This document shows, piece by piece, positions 1 through 7,457 of a stretch of 17,897 nt of DNA. A model generated the notes under the pieces. The model did no database searches, was not told where the DNA came from, and worked only from the letters and a program-made list of their open reading frames with translations. The DNA comes from Lachnospiraceae bacterium UBA7012 (GTDB taxonomy: Bacteria; Bacillota; Clostridia; Lachnospirales; Lachnospiraceae), in the NCBI GenBank assembly GCA_002449595.1, contig DJXE01000167.1:1-17897 (forward strand), written 5' to 3'. Made by a program: the position numbers and the translations under genes. Position 1 is the first letter of the stretch. Each line of letters starts with the position of its first letter.

Positions 1-98
1 CCTCTTGACGGGTAGCACACCACAATGCGGGGGCGCTCTTTGTATGCGCAATCAAGCAACTGCCAAAGCCGAGAGTAGTCCCGAAACGCCTCTCACGG

Positions 99-104
99 TA
101 TAAT
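99..104 (+). promoter_or_regulatory. Possible -10 element upstream of mscS
   Basis: A perfect TATAAT lies 105 bases before the mscS start codon. No good -35 hexamer sits 16-18 bases upstream; the TTGACG at 5-10 is far too distant. It is the best candidate promoter for the mscS-HAD-tex unit. Nothing else is recognisable in bases 1-208, and no gene is supported there. Confidence 0.4.
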
Positions 105-208
105 AGAGTCCGTACAAAACAGGCGGACGCCCGAACACAGAGGAACCAAACAGCACTGAAAGATACTGTTCCGCTGAACGCCAGGACTCCCGGAAAAGAG
201 GCCCCCGA

Positions 209-1141
209 ATGACACTATTTGACTGCATCCTGCAGAATACTATATTAAGCGACCCCGTCCCGCTCACCGTCGGCGAGGGCGACACGGTCGCCGACATCAT
301 CGAAAAAGAAGGCACCAGCGCCCTGCAGGGCTGGCTGGAAATGAAGTGGGAGCAGTTCCTGAATCTGGGCCTGCGCGTACTCATCGCGGTCGCGGTCTAT
401 TTCATTGTGAATCAGGTGCTGAAGCACGTCCTGGTCCGGCTGGACCGGCAGCTTGAGCGGCGCGGCACGGAGCTCACCGCGCGGCACTTCATTGTGAAGC
501 TCATCCGGGCGGTCGTGCTCATCTTCACGATCGTCACGATCATCGTGCAGCTCAATATCGTGGCGGCGTCGTCCGTCGCGGCACTGCTGGCCTCCGCCGG
601 CGTCGCGATCTCGCTCGCCATGCAGGGCGCGCTCTCGAACTTCACGGGCGGCCTTCTGCTCATGCTGAACAAGCCTTTCCGCGCCGGCGACTACATCATG
701 ATCAAGGGCTCCGGCATCGAAGGCACTGTCGAGAAGGTCGAGATCTATTACACGACCGTGAAGACGCTGATCGGCGACCGCGTCCTCATTCCGAATTCCC
801 AGCTGACGAACCAGTCCGTGGACAATCACTCCGCGAATTACAGCAAGGTCCTCACCGTCAAGGTTGGCATTTCCTACGACGAGGACATCGAACGCGTGAA
901 AAGGATCCTCCTCTCGATCCTGGAAGAAGACCGCCGGATCGATCCGTCCGTGCGCCGCGTCGTCGTCGACGAGCTCGGCGATTCCGCGGTCGTCATGATG
1001 TGTATCGCGAGCGTCGGCGTTTCTGATTATAATAATGTGCGGTTCGACCTGAATGAGAAGATCCGAACGACTTTCGCGAAGGAGAATGTCGCCATCCCGT
1101 ACCGGCAGATGGATGTTCATCTCATTTCAGAAGCAAGCTAA
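209..1141 (+). CDS. mscS: MscS-family small-conductance mechanosensitive ion channel
   Basis: This is a membrane channel that opens under membrane tension to release solutes during hypo-osmotic shock. The 310-residue protein has the canonical MscS layout: hydrophobic segments at about 50-70 and 98-115, and a pore-lining Ala/Gly-rich TM3 at about 120-155 (AALLASAGVAISLAMQG followed by NFTGG). The signature LNKPFRAGDYI (153-163) opens the beta domain, with IPNSQL at 194-199, and the alpha/beta domain ends in the typical IPYRQMDVHL (296-305). The length fits the MscS (YggB) type of about 290 residues. The start ATG at 209 is preceded by a purine-rich AAAAGAGG about seven bases upstream. The first 45 residues are hydrophilic and less conserved. 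It is the first gene of a same-strand series ending at the terminator after tex. Family assignment is firm; gating properties are not inferable. Confidence 0.95.
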   Translation: MTLFDCILQNTILSDPVPLTVGEGDTVADIIEKEGTSALQGWLEMKWEQFLNLGLRVLIAVAVYFIVNQVLKHVLVRLDRQLERRGTELTARHFIVKLIRAVVLIFTIVTIIVQLNIVAASSVAALLASAGVAISLAMQGALSNFTGGLLLMLNKPFRAGDYIMIKGSGIEGTVEKVEIYYTTVKTLIGDRVLIPNSQLTNQSVDNHSANYSKVLTVKVGISYDEDIERVKRILLSILEEDRRIDPSVRRVVVDELGDSAVVMMCIASVGVSDYNNVRFDLNEKIRTTFAKENVAIPYRQMDVHLISEAS

Positions 1142-1165
1142 CAAAGCACTAAAAGGGGGACTACT

Positions 1166-1315
1166 ATGGCCATCGGCAGAACACTTTTCCCGAAACTCGG
1201 ATTCGGCATGATGCGTCTCCCGCGCCTTGAGGGCGGCGCAGTCGTCGCCAGACAGACGAAGAATATGTGTGGGATCATCGACCTCATCGCAGAGGCAGCG
1301 GAGAAATTTGAGTGA
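1166..1315 (+). pseudogene. Aldo/keto reductase remnant (in-frame internal deletion)
   Basis: This 49-codon ORF has a good ribosome binding site (AAAAGGGGG, 1151-1159). Its first 24 residues include PKLGFGMMRLPRLEGG, the characteristic N-terminus of aldo/keto reductases. Its last residues, IIDLIAEAAEKFE, resemble the extreme C-terminus of the clostridial aldo/keto reductases that carry a 4Fe-4S segment (usually CPQH, then I-L-K-VAE-FE). The roughly 330 residues in between, including the catalytic Asp-Tyr-Lys-His set and the barrel, are absent, and the two ends are joined in frame. I infer a large internal deletion that left a readable stub. Its TGA (1313-1315) shares its A with the ATG of the next gene, so translation of the stub may still feed ribosomes into it. 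Alternatively it is a real short peptide. The N-terminal match is convincing; the C-terminal match rests on recall of the family. Confidence 0.65.
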
Positions 1316-1944
1316 TGATAGACGCAGTCATCTTTGACATGGACGGAACCCTCTTCGACACGGAGCGGGTGTATGAGGCGGGCTGGCTCGACGCCGGCGT
1401 GAGCCTGGAGCTGTACCACAGGTTCATCGGGCGCAGCAAGGGCGACATCGACGCGCTGATGCTGGGCGCGGGGATGGACCCGGAGGCGACGTGGGCCCAC
1501 AAGGACGCCTATCAGTGGAAGGTGTTCGACGAGAAGGGCATCCCTGTGAAAAGGGGTGCCGCCGCCGCTCTTGCATTCATCCGCGTGCAGGGGATGGCGA
1601 CGGCGATCGCAACCAGCTCGGCGCCGGAGGACGCGAAGGAATTCCTGGAGCGGACGGGATTCACGCAGTATTTCGACGCGGTCGTCAGCGGGAAGTACGT
1701 CCCGAACGGGAAGCCGGCGCCGGATATCTTTCTCTATGCGGCGGAGCAGCTGGGCTGCAGCCCGGAGCGGTGCGTCGTCGTGGAGGACGCGCCGAACGGC
1801 GTGCGCGCCGGAAAGGCGGCGGGCATGACGGTCGTGATGGTCCCGGACGTCATCGTACCGGACGCGGAGGACAGGTCGTTCGTCGACCGGATGATGGAGT
1901 CCCTCGAGGAACTCCCGGAATATTTGAAGGAACTGAACCAATAG
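1315..1944 (+). CDS. HAD-superfamily hydrolase, beta-phosphoglucomutase/phosphatase-like
   Basis: This is a soluble haloacid dehalogenase-fold enzyme that probably hydrolyses or isomerises a small phosphorylated metabolite. From the ATG at 1315 the protein has 209 residues. Motif I is DMDGTLFDTE, with nucleophile Asp8 and acid/base Asp10. Motif II is the Thr-Ser-Ser around 100-102, and motif III Lys133 sits in NGKPAPD. Motif IV is VVEDAPNG with Glu157 and Asp158, which bind Mg2+. A helical cap lies between motifs I and II (about 18-85), as in subfamily I enzymes of the PGMB/GPH type. A GTG at 1312 could add one residue, but the ATG that overlaps the preceding stop (TGATG) looks like classical translational coupling. 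Only four bases separate its stop from tex. Substrate cannot be assigned; sugar phosphate, phosphoglycolate and nucleotide phosphatases all look like this. Confidence 0.9.
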   Translation: MIDAVIFDMDGTLFDTERVYEAGWLDAGVSLELYHRFIGRSKGDIDALMLGAGMDPEATWAHKDAYQWKVFDEKGIPVKRGAAAALAFIRVQGMATAIATSSAPEDAKEFLERTGFTQYFDAVVSGKYVPNGKPAPDIFLYAAEQLGCSPERCVVVEDAPNGVRAGKAAGMTVVMVPDVIVPDAEDRSFVDRMMESLEELPEYLKELNQ

Positions 1945-1948
1945 AAGT

Positions 1949-4372
1949 ATGGATATAAATCAAATCATAGCGAAGGAACTGAATTGCAAAAAGGGACAGG
2001 TGGAAGCCGCGGTCCGTCTCATCGACGAGGGCAGCACCGTCCCTTTTATCGCGCGTTACAGGAAGGAAGCGACCGGCGGCCTTGACGACGGCCAGCTCCG
2101 CATTCTGGAAGAGAGGCTGGGAAGCCTGCGCGCGCTCGAAGACAGGAAGGCGAAGGTCATCGCCGCCATCGATGAACAGGGCAAGCTCACGGAAGAGCTG
2201 CGCGGCAGAATCGCGGCGGCGCAGACGCTGTCCGTGGTCGAGGACCTCTATCAGCCGTACAAACAGAAGCGTCGCACCAGAGCCTCCATCGCGAGGGAAA
2301 AGGGCCTGCAGCCGCTGGCCGACATGATCCTCGCGCTGGCGAAGGAGCGCGCGCCGGGACAGCGTGCCGGCAGCACGCCGGAGGAACTCGCGGAGCGGTT
2401 CCTCGCGTCTGCCGCACTGACAGACAGTGCGTCCGCAAAAGCAGCAGACCCCGAAGCGGCCGATAAGTCAGCCGGCAGCGCATCTGCACTCACCGTGGAA
2501 GAAGCCCTGCAGGGCGCATCGGACATCATCGCGGAGCAGCTCTCCGACGATGCGGACATCCGCACGCGGGCGAGAGAACTGACCTTCGGCGAAGGAACTG
2601 TCGTTACCGCCGCGAAGAGCGGCGCGAAGGAAGCGGGCGGCAGCACCGGAAAAAGCAGCGGGAAAGAAGCGGGCGCTGCCTCCGCAAAGGATGCCGTCCG
2701 GAACGAGAAACTCGAGAAGCGCCGCGGCGTCTACGACATGTACGCTTCTTATGAAGAAGCTGTCCGGAAGATCCCCGGCCACCGCGTCCTCGCGGTCGAC
2801 AGGGGCGAAAAGGAAGGTTTCCTCACAGTCAAGATCACTGCTCCGGAAGAAGAGATCCTGGAAGCGCTGTACCGGCAGCTCTCCGTGAGGACAAAGAACG
2901 GGGAGCCGGTCGACGCTTTCCTTCAGGCGGCGGCGCAGGACGCTTACAAGCGGCTGCTCGCGCCCGCGGTCGAGCGCGCGATCCGCAGCGACCTGACGGA
3001 AAAGGCGGAAGACGGCGCGATCAAAGTGTTCCGCGAGAACCTGCGCCAGCTGCTCCTGCAGCCGCCGATCGCCGGCCGCGTCGTGCTCGGATGGGATCCC
3101 GCATTCCGGACGGGCTGCAAGATTGCAGTCGTTGACGCGACGGGCAAAGTCCTGGATACGACGGTCGTCTTCCCGACGGCGCCGCAGCTGCGCATCGAGG
3201 AGGCGAAGCGCGAGATCAGGCAGCTGATCCACAAGTACGGCGTGACCCTCATCAGCCTCGGCAACGGGACCGCGTCCCGCGAGTCTGAGCAGGTGGTCGC
3301 GGAGATCGTCTCGGAAATCAACCGGGAGCGCCTGTCCGGGAAGGCACCGGCACAAGGCGCCGCTTCCGGCAAGGCAGCCGGAGGCGGGGCGGAAACTGCC
3401 CCCGGAAAACTCAGCTACATCATCGTGAACGAGGCCGGCGCGTCCATCTACAGCGCGAGCAGCCTCGCGGCGGAGGAGTTCCCGGATCTCGACGTCGGCA
3501 AGCGCAGCGCGGCCAGCATGGCGCGCCGCCTGCAGGACCCGCTCGCGGAGCTCGTCAAGATCGACCCGAAGTCCATCGGCGTCGGCCAGTACCAGCATGA
3601 CATTAACCAGACGAAGCTCGGCGCCGCGCTCTCCGCGGTCGTCGAGGACTGCGTGAACCGGGTCGGCGTCGACCTGAATACGGCGTCCTTCTCGCTCCTT
3701 TCCTATATCGCCGGGATCTCGCCGGCAGTCGCGAGGAACATCGTCGCCTACCGCGACGCGAACGGCGGATTCCGAAGCCGGAGAGAGCTGCTGAAGGTTC
3801 CGAAGCTCGGCCCGAAGGCTTACGAACAGTGCGCCGGCTTCCTCCGCATCCGCGGCGGGAAGGAGCCGCTCGACGGAACCGCGGTGCACCCGGAAAACTA
3901 TGAGGCGGTGAAAATGCTTTTCAAAGAACTTGGGCTGAGCGGGGATGCGGACTCCTTCCCTCTGGTGAACGCCCTGGTCAGGGAGGAAAAGCAGACCGCC
4001 GCGCATCTTGGCATCGGCGTGCCGACGCTCCATGACATCCTCGAGGAGCTGAAAAGGCCGGGGAGAGACCCGCGCGGGGACATGCCCGCACCGGTCCTGC
4101 GCAGCGACGTGCTCACGATGGAGGACCTGACGCCCGGCATGAAGCTGAAGGGCACCGTCCGCAACATCGTCGACTTCGGCGCGTTCGTCGATATCGGCGT
4201 GCACCAGGACGGCCTCGTCCACATCTCCCGCATGGCGGATCGCTATATCAAACATCCGCTGGAGGTCGTGCACGTCGGCGATGTCGTCGACGTGACCGTG
4301 CTGTCCGTGGACCTGCAGAAAAAGCGCATCGCGCTGTCGATGAAGAACGGAGACAAAGGATCGGCTACCTGA
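1949..4372 (+). CDS. tex: Tex-family S1 RNA-binding transcription accessory protein
   Basis: Tex is a conserved cytoplasmic RNA-binding protein linked to transcription. The 807 residues show the expected order: an N-terminal helical region with STVPFIARYRKE (29-40) and EDLYQPYKQKRR (98-109), a YqgF/RNase H-like domain (about 376-525; GWDPAFRTGCKIAVVD, NEAGASIYSAS), tandem helix-hairpin-helix segments (about 560-640; VGVDLNTAS, LLKVPKLGPKAYEQCAGFL) and a C-terminal S1 domain (about 728-799; GTVRNIVDFGAFVDIG, DGLVHIS). The usual length is about 720-780. The excess lies in three Ala/Ser/Gly/Lys-rich inserts at about 154-180, 220-250 and 462-487, all between conserved blocks, so they are probably surface loops. 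The ATG at 1949 follows the HAD stop by four bases, and the ribosome binding site is weak (GAAGGA about 18 bases upstream), suggesting coupled translation. A terminator follows closely. Confidence 0.96.
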   Translation: MDINQIIAKELNCKKGQVEAAVRLIDEGSTVPFIARYRKEATGGLDDGQLRILEERLGSLRALEDRKAKVIAAIDEQGKLTEELRGRIAAAQTLSVVEDLYQPYKQKRRTRASIAREKGLQPLADMILALAKERAPGQRAGSTPEELAERFLASAALTDSASAKAADPEAADKSAGSASALTVEEALQGASDIIAEQLSDDADIRTRARELTFGEGTVVTAAKSGAKEAGGSTGKSSGKEAGAASAKDAVRNEKLEKRRGVYDMYASYEEAVRKIPGHRVLAVDRGEKEGFLTVKITAPEEEILEALYRQLSVRTKNGEPVDAFLQAAAQDAYKRLLAPAVERAIRSDLTEKAEDGAIKVFRENLRQLLLQPPIAGRVVLGWDPAFRTGCKIAVVDATGKVLDTTVVFPTAPQLRIEEAKREIRQLIHKYGVTLISLGNGTASRESEQVVAEIVSEINRERLSGKAPAQGAASGKAAGGGAETAPGKLSYIIVNEAGASIYSASSLAAEEFPDLDVGKRSAASMARRLQDPLAELVKIDPKSIGVGQYQHDINQTKLGAALSAVVEDCVNRVGVDLNTASFSLLSYIAGISPAVARNIVAYRDANGGFRSRRELLKVPKLGPKAYEQCAGFLRIRGGKEPLDGTAVHPENYEAVKMLFKELGLSGDADSFPLVNALVREEKQTAAHLGIGVPTLHDILEELKRPGRDPRGDMPAPVLRSDVLTMEDLTPGMKLKGTVRNIVDFGAFVDIGVHQDGLVHISRMADRYIKHPLEVVHVGDVVDVTVLSVDLQKKRIALSMKNGDKGSAT

Positions 4373-4422
4373 GATAGGACGGAGAGAAAAGCCCGGATTA
4401 ACAAACAGCGCGGCGGCGGGAG

Positions 4423-4458
4423 AGGGATCCTTCCAAATGAGTGGGGGATCCCTTTTTT
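4423..4458 (+). terminator. Rho-independent terminator after tex
   Basis: The left arm AGGGATCC (4423-4430) pairs perfectly with GGATCCCT (4446-4453) across a 15-base loop and runs into six T residues (4453-4458). It ends the mscS-HAD-tex unit and precedes the mgtC promoter, so an mgtC start placed inside this hairpin would be implausible. Confidence 0.85.
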
Positions 4459-4543
4459 GCGCGGGGAGGCTGGCTACGGCCTGTCTGTCTGGCGAAGGGA
4501 ATGGTGCTTTTCGGGACACAGGAAAAGGATTCCTTCAAATTGA

Positions 4544-4552
4544 TGGTATAAT
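4544..4552 (+). promoter_or_regulatory. Extended -10 promoter for the mgtC-larA unit
   Basis: TGGTATAAT matches an extended -10 (TGn plus consensus TATAAT at 4547-4552). The -35 position (about 4524-4529) reads AAAGGA and is poor, which extended -10 promoters tolerate. Transcription would be expected to begin at about 4558-4560, essentially on the ATG at 4560. Confidence 0.7.
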
Positions 4553-4559
4553 ACTTGGT

Positions 4560-5288
4560 ATGATTACTCTATTACATGAATTTACACTGACAACGGTCCT
4601 TGTCCGGCTGCTGCTCGCGGTGGCTTCCGCGGGCGTGATCGGCATGGACCGCTCCTATAAGAAGAGAGAGGCAGGCCTGCATACCTACATGCTCATCAGT
4701 CTCGGCGCGGCGATGACCATCATGATCGGCATCTACGAGTATGAGATGCTGCTGACCCAGTGGGCTGACGCCGTCGCTGTCGTCGGGATGAAGTACGACG
4801 TGTCTCGGTTCGGCGCGCAGGTGCTGAGCGGGATCGGCTTCCTTGGCGCCGGGACGATCATTACGGTCGCACACCAGCAGAAGGCGGGACTGACGACGGC
4901 GACCGGCCTGTTTGCCACCGCCTGCATGGGAATGGCGGCCGGCGCGGGCTATGTCGAGTGCGTCGCGATCGCGTTCGTCCTGATCTTCGTCGTGGTCGCG
5001 ATGATGCAGCCGCTTGAGACGGGGTTCAAGAGGAGACTGCGCAATATCACGATGTGCGTCGAATACCGCAGCGTAGAAGACCTTGCGGTCGTCACGGAGG
5101 CCATTAACCGCTGCGGCGCGCAGATCTTTGACATCGAGGTGGAGCGTGCCGCCTCGAAGAACGAGAAGAAACCCGCTTCGGCGATCTTCACGATCCAGCT
5201 CGCGAAGTCCAATCCCTCTCATTCCGACATGCTCTCCACGATCGCGGAGTTGCCGTGCGTGGAGTCTGTGCAGGAGCTGATCGCGTAG
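4560..5288 (+). CDS. MgtC/SapB-family membrane protein (first of tandem pair)
   Basis: This inner-membrane protein belongs to the MgtC/SapB family, whose members are tied to growth in low Mg2+, acid tolerance and, in Salmonella, control of ATP synthase and phosphate uptake. The 242 residues hold several hydrophobic segments up to about 150 and a soluble C-terminal ACT-like region (about 160-242). Family signatures are visible: AGLHTYMLISLGAA (38-51) and RFGAQVLSGIGFLGAGTI (83-100), followed by GLTTATGLFATACMGMA. I place the start at 4560 (MITLLHEF). The same frame is open 41 codons further upstream, but that extension runs through the tex terminator and the promoter. No ribosome binding site precedes 4560 in a likely transcript, so translation may be leaderless. 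The Arg and Gly pattern is intact and nothing suggests inactivation. The actual substrate or partner is unknown. Confidence 0.9.
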   Translation: MITLLHEFTLTTVLVRLLLAVASAGVIGMDRSYKKREAGLHTYMLISLGAAMTIMIGIYEYEMLLTQWADAVAVVGMKYDVSRFGAQVLSGIGFLGAGTIITVAHQQKAGLTTATGLFATACMGMAAGAGYVECVAIAFVLIFVVVAMMQPLETGFKRRLRNITMCVEYRSVEDLAVVTEAINRCGAQIFDIEVERAASKNEKKPASAIFTIQLAKSNPSHSDMLSTIAELPCVESVQELIA

Positions 5289-5325
5289 GGATGGAGGGAA
5301 GTCCGCACGGAAACCGGCCGCGCAG

Positions 5326-5398
5326 GAATGGCGCGGGCCCGTGCAGAAGATAATTGCGTAAGAATGGCGCGGAGCCCGTGCAGAAGATAATTGCGTAA
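5326..5398 (+). repeat. Tandem 36/37-base repeat echoing the 3' end of the first mgtC
   Basis: Two adjacent copies (5326-5361 and 5362-5398) differ by one inserted A and otherwise match almost perfectly: GAATGGCGCGG, then CCCGTGCAGAAG, then ATAATTGCGTAA. Each copy ends in GTGCAGAAGATAATTGCGTAA, which would read VQKIIA-stop. That resembles the final codons of the preceding gene, which read VQELIA-stop at 5268-5288. The copies are out of frame with the gene (73 and 110 bases after its stop) and sit before the next ribosome binding site. A small GC hairpin (CCGCGC 5318-5323 with GCGCGG 5331-5336) overlaps the first copy. Confidence 0.85.
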
Positions 5399-5416
5399 AG
5401 AGGAGGTTCGGCAAAT

Positions 5417-6112
5417 ATGCTGGCTCTGTTTGATCCGCTGAGAAGAATCACACTTGTTTCGACGGCGTTCCGCCTTTTCCTTGCGTGTTTATGCGGCGCG
5501 GCCATCGGCCTCGAGCGCTCGGCAAAGAACCGGCCGGCCGGCTTCCGCACACATATGCTTGTATGTCTTGGCGCCGCGATCTCTACCATGACCGGTATCT
5601 ACATGTTTACGGAACGGCACCTGCTGATGGATATCTCCCGCATGGGCGCGCAGGTCATCACCGGCCTCGGCTTCATCGGCGCCGGCACTATTATCGTCAC
5701 CAAGAAAAACACCGTCAAAGGCCTCACGACGGCTGCCGGGCTATGGACCTGCGGAATCATCGGCCTCGCCATCGGAAGCGGCTTTTATGAAGGAGGCATC
5801 CTGGCGACGGCATTTGTTCTTTTCATCGAGACCGGGTTCGGCTTCCTTGGGAAGTTCCGCAGGCCGCCGGAGTTCCGCATCCTTGTCCACTACGAGAAGA
5901 AACAGGCGCTTGACCAGGTCATGCGCTTCTGCAAGGATAACAGGATCGTGATCAATAACCTGCGGATCCGCAGTGACGCGGGGGCAGGGAGTGAGGACGC
6001 GTCTCTTTACTCGGCGGAGATCGCCCTGCACCCGACCAAAAGCGTCGACCGGACGCTCCTGCTGGACCGCATCGTCAATATGGCCGGCATCGACGAAGCG
6101 GAGGAGATCTGA
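5417..6112 (+). CDS. MgtC/SapB-family membrane protein (second of tandem pair)
   Basis: This is a paralogue of the preceding gene: 231 residues with about four or five hydrophobic segments to residue 145 and a soluble C-terminal domain (about 152-231). Signatures are closer to the family consensus than in the first copy: GLERSAKNRPAGFRTHMLV (31-49), then RMGAQVITGLGFIGAGTI (75-92) and KGLTTAAGLWTCGIIGLAIG (101-120). The start at 5417 has a strong AGAGGAGG (5399-5406) ten bases upstream, in contrast with the first copy, so the two proteins are probably translated at different rates from one message. MgtC proteins are known to sit in the cytoplasmic membrane and influence Mg2+, pH and ATP homeostasis. 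Whether the two copies form a hetero-oligomer is speculation suggested only by their adjacency. There is no sign of damage. Confidence 0.93.
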   Translation: MLALFDPLRRITLVSTAFRLFLACLCGAAIGLERSAKNRPAGFRTHMLVCLGAAISTMTGIYMFTERHLLMDISRMGAQVITGLGFIGAGTIIVTKKNTVKGLTTAAGLWTCGIIGLAIGSGFYEGGILATAFVLFIETGFGFLGKFRRPPEFRILVHYEKKQALDQVMRFCKDNRIVINNLRIRSDAGAGSEDASLYSAEIALHPTKSVDRTLLLDRIVNMAGIDEAEEI

Positions 6113-6169
6113 CGCTATGAACGGCGTCGACAACGCGGAAAAGGACTGACCGACGAGAAAGGAGCTGCT

Positions 6170-7444
6170 ATGAAGACAGTGCGTTTCCCTTACGCGGATA
6201 CAGCGTTTACTCTTGAAGTGCCGGACGGCACGCCGGTCCTGACGTCCGCGGTCGATGCGCTCGCCTCCGGCCGGGACGGGCAGGCGATCGTGCGGGAGGC
6301 CATGGCGGATCCGATCGGAAGTCCGCGCCTTGCGCAGCTCGCAAAAGATAAACCGGACTGCGTCATCATCATCAGCGACCACACCAGGCCCGTCCCCAGC
6401 CGGGACATCCTTCCGCCCATGATCGAGGAGCTCCGCGAGGGCAATCCCGACATTCAGATCACGCTGCTCGTCGCGACCGGCTTCCACAGACAGACCACCG
6501 AAGAGGAGCTGCGCCGCAAGCTCGGCGACGACCTGTACGATGCGTTCCGGGACAGGATCATCATTCACGACGCGCATGATCCCTCGACGAACGTACGGCT
6601 CGGCGTCCTGCCCTCCGGCCCGGACTGCATCATCGACCGCGCCGCGGTACAGGCATCCCTCCTCGTCGCGGAAGGCTTCATCGAGCCGCATTTCTTCGCC
6701 GGCTTCTCCGGCGGCAGGAAAAGCATTTTGCCGGGCATCGCGGATGCCGTCACCGTCATGGGCAATCACTGCTCCAAGTTCATCGATCACCCGAAGTGCC
6801 GCACCGGAATTCTGGACGGCAACCCGATGCATGAAGACATGCTGGCTGCGGCCCGCATGGCAAAGCTCGCCTACATCGTCAATGTCGTCATCGACGAGCA
6901 CCAGAAGACAGTCGCCGCGTTCGCGGGCGACTTCGAGAAGGCTCACAGGCAGGGCTGCGACTTCGTTTCACAGTACTTCTGCGTGCCGCCCGCGCCGGCC
7001 GACATCGTGATCACGACGAACGGCGGCCACCCGCTCGACCAGAACGCCTACCAGTCCCCCAAGGGCATGACCGCGGCGGAAGCGACCACCAAGGACGGCG
7101 GCGTCATCATCATGCTCGCCTCCTGCACCGACGGCACCGGCGGCGAGGACTTCTACCACCTGATCGCGGACGAGCCGGACATCGAGTCCGCTTATCAAAA
7201 GTTCCTGTCGACCCCGCAGGAACAAACCGCCCCCGACCAGTGGTGTTCCCAGATCTTCGCGCGGATCGCGAGGCGCTTCACCGTGATCTTCGTCGCCGAG
7301 CCCGCGCAGCAGAAGATGATCGAAGGCCTGAAAGTGACCTACGCGCCGTCCCTCGACGAGGCGCTGCGCATGGCCCGCGCCCTCAAGGGCGAGGGCGCTT
7401 CCCTGACCTGCATCCCGAATGGGATCTCGGTGGTGGTGCGCTGA
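6170..7444 (+). CDS. larA: LarA-family nickel-pincer 2-hydroxyacid racemase
   Basis: LarA interconverts D- and L-lactate using a covalently bound nickel-pincer nucleotide; homologues act on other 2-hydroxyacids. The 424 residues match the family length. Visible motifs are SDHTRPVPS (69-77), ATGFHRQTTEEE (102-113) and EPHFFAGFSGGRKSILPGI (172-190). His106, His174, Lys184 and His200 line up with the catalytic and Ni-binding His108, His174, Lys184 and His200 of the Lactiplantibacillus plantarum enzyme, so the active site looks complete. AAAGGAG six bases before the ATG at 6170 supports the start. A ten-codon ORF at 6117-6149 in the gap looks incidental. The cofactor genes larB, larC and larE are not in the window and would have to be elsewhere. 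Because LarA homologues differ in substrate, lactate specificity is not proven. It probably shares a message with the mgtC pair and the HD gene. Confidence 0.9.
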   Translation: MKTVRFPYADTAFTLEVPDGTPVLTSAVDALASGRDGQAIVREAMADPIGSPRLAQLAKDKPDCVIIISDHTRPVPSRDILPPMIEELREGNPDIQITLLVATGFHRQTTEEELRRKLGDDLYDAFRDRIIIHDAHDPSTNVRLGVLPSGPDCIIDRAAVQASLLVAEGFIEPHFFAGFSGGRKSILPGIADAVTVMGNHCSKFIDHPKCRTGILDGNPMHEDMLAAARMAKLAYIVNVVIDEHQKTVAAFAGDFEKAHRQGCDFVSQYFCVPPAPADIVITTNGGHPLDQNAYQSPKGMTAAEATTKDGGVIIMLASCTDGTGGEDFYHLIADEPDIESAYQKFLSTPQEQTAPDQWCSQIFARIARRFTVIFVAEPAQQKMIEGLKVTYAPSLDEALRMARALKGEGASLTCIPNGISVVVR

Positions 7445-7457
7445 GAAGGAGATACGA

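Noticed and set aside
2468..4519. Long open frame on the minus strand (about 683 codons) opposite tex
   Set aside because: It mirrors a high-GC gene and encodes a product dominated by Arg, Asp, Val and His with no domain, and tex is unmistakable on the other strand. Antisense frames at 245-1120, 1138-1941, 4572-5414, 5741-6946 and 16855-17457 are rejected for the same reason.
4437..4559. Upstream extension of the first mgtC gene to an ATG at 4437
   Set aside because: The extension starts inside the tex terminator, runs through the promoter, and adds residues unlike the hydrophobic MgtC N-terminus.
6117..6149. Ten-codon ORF between the second mgtC and larA
   Set aside because: No ribosome binding site of its own, no terminator or attenuator behind it, and it fits chance expectation.
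7419..7457. Upstream start for the HD hydrolase inside larA
   Set aside because: The ATG at 7458 has a proper GAAGGAGA site, while the one at 7419 lies within larA coding sequence and has none.
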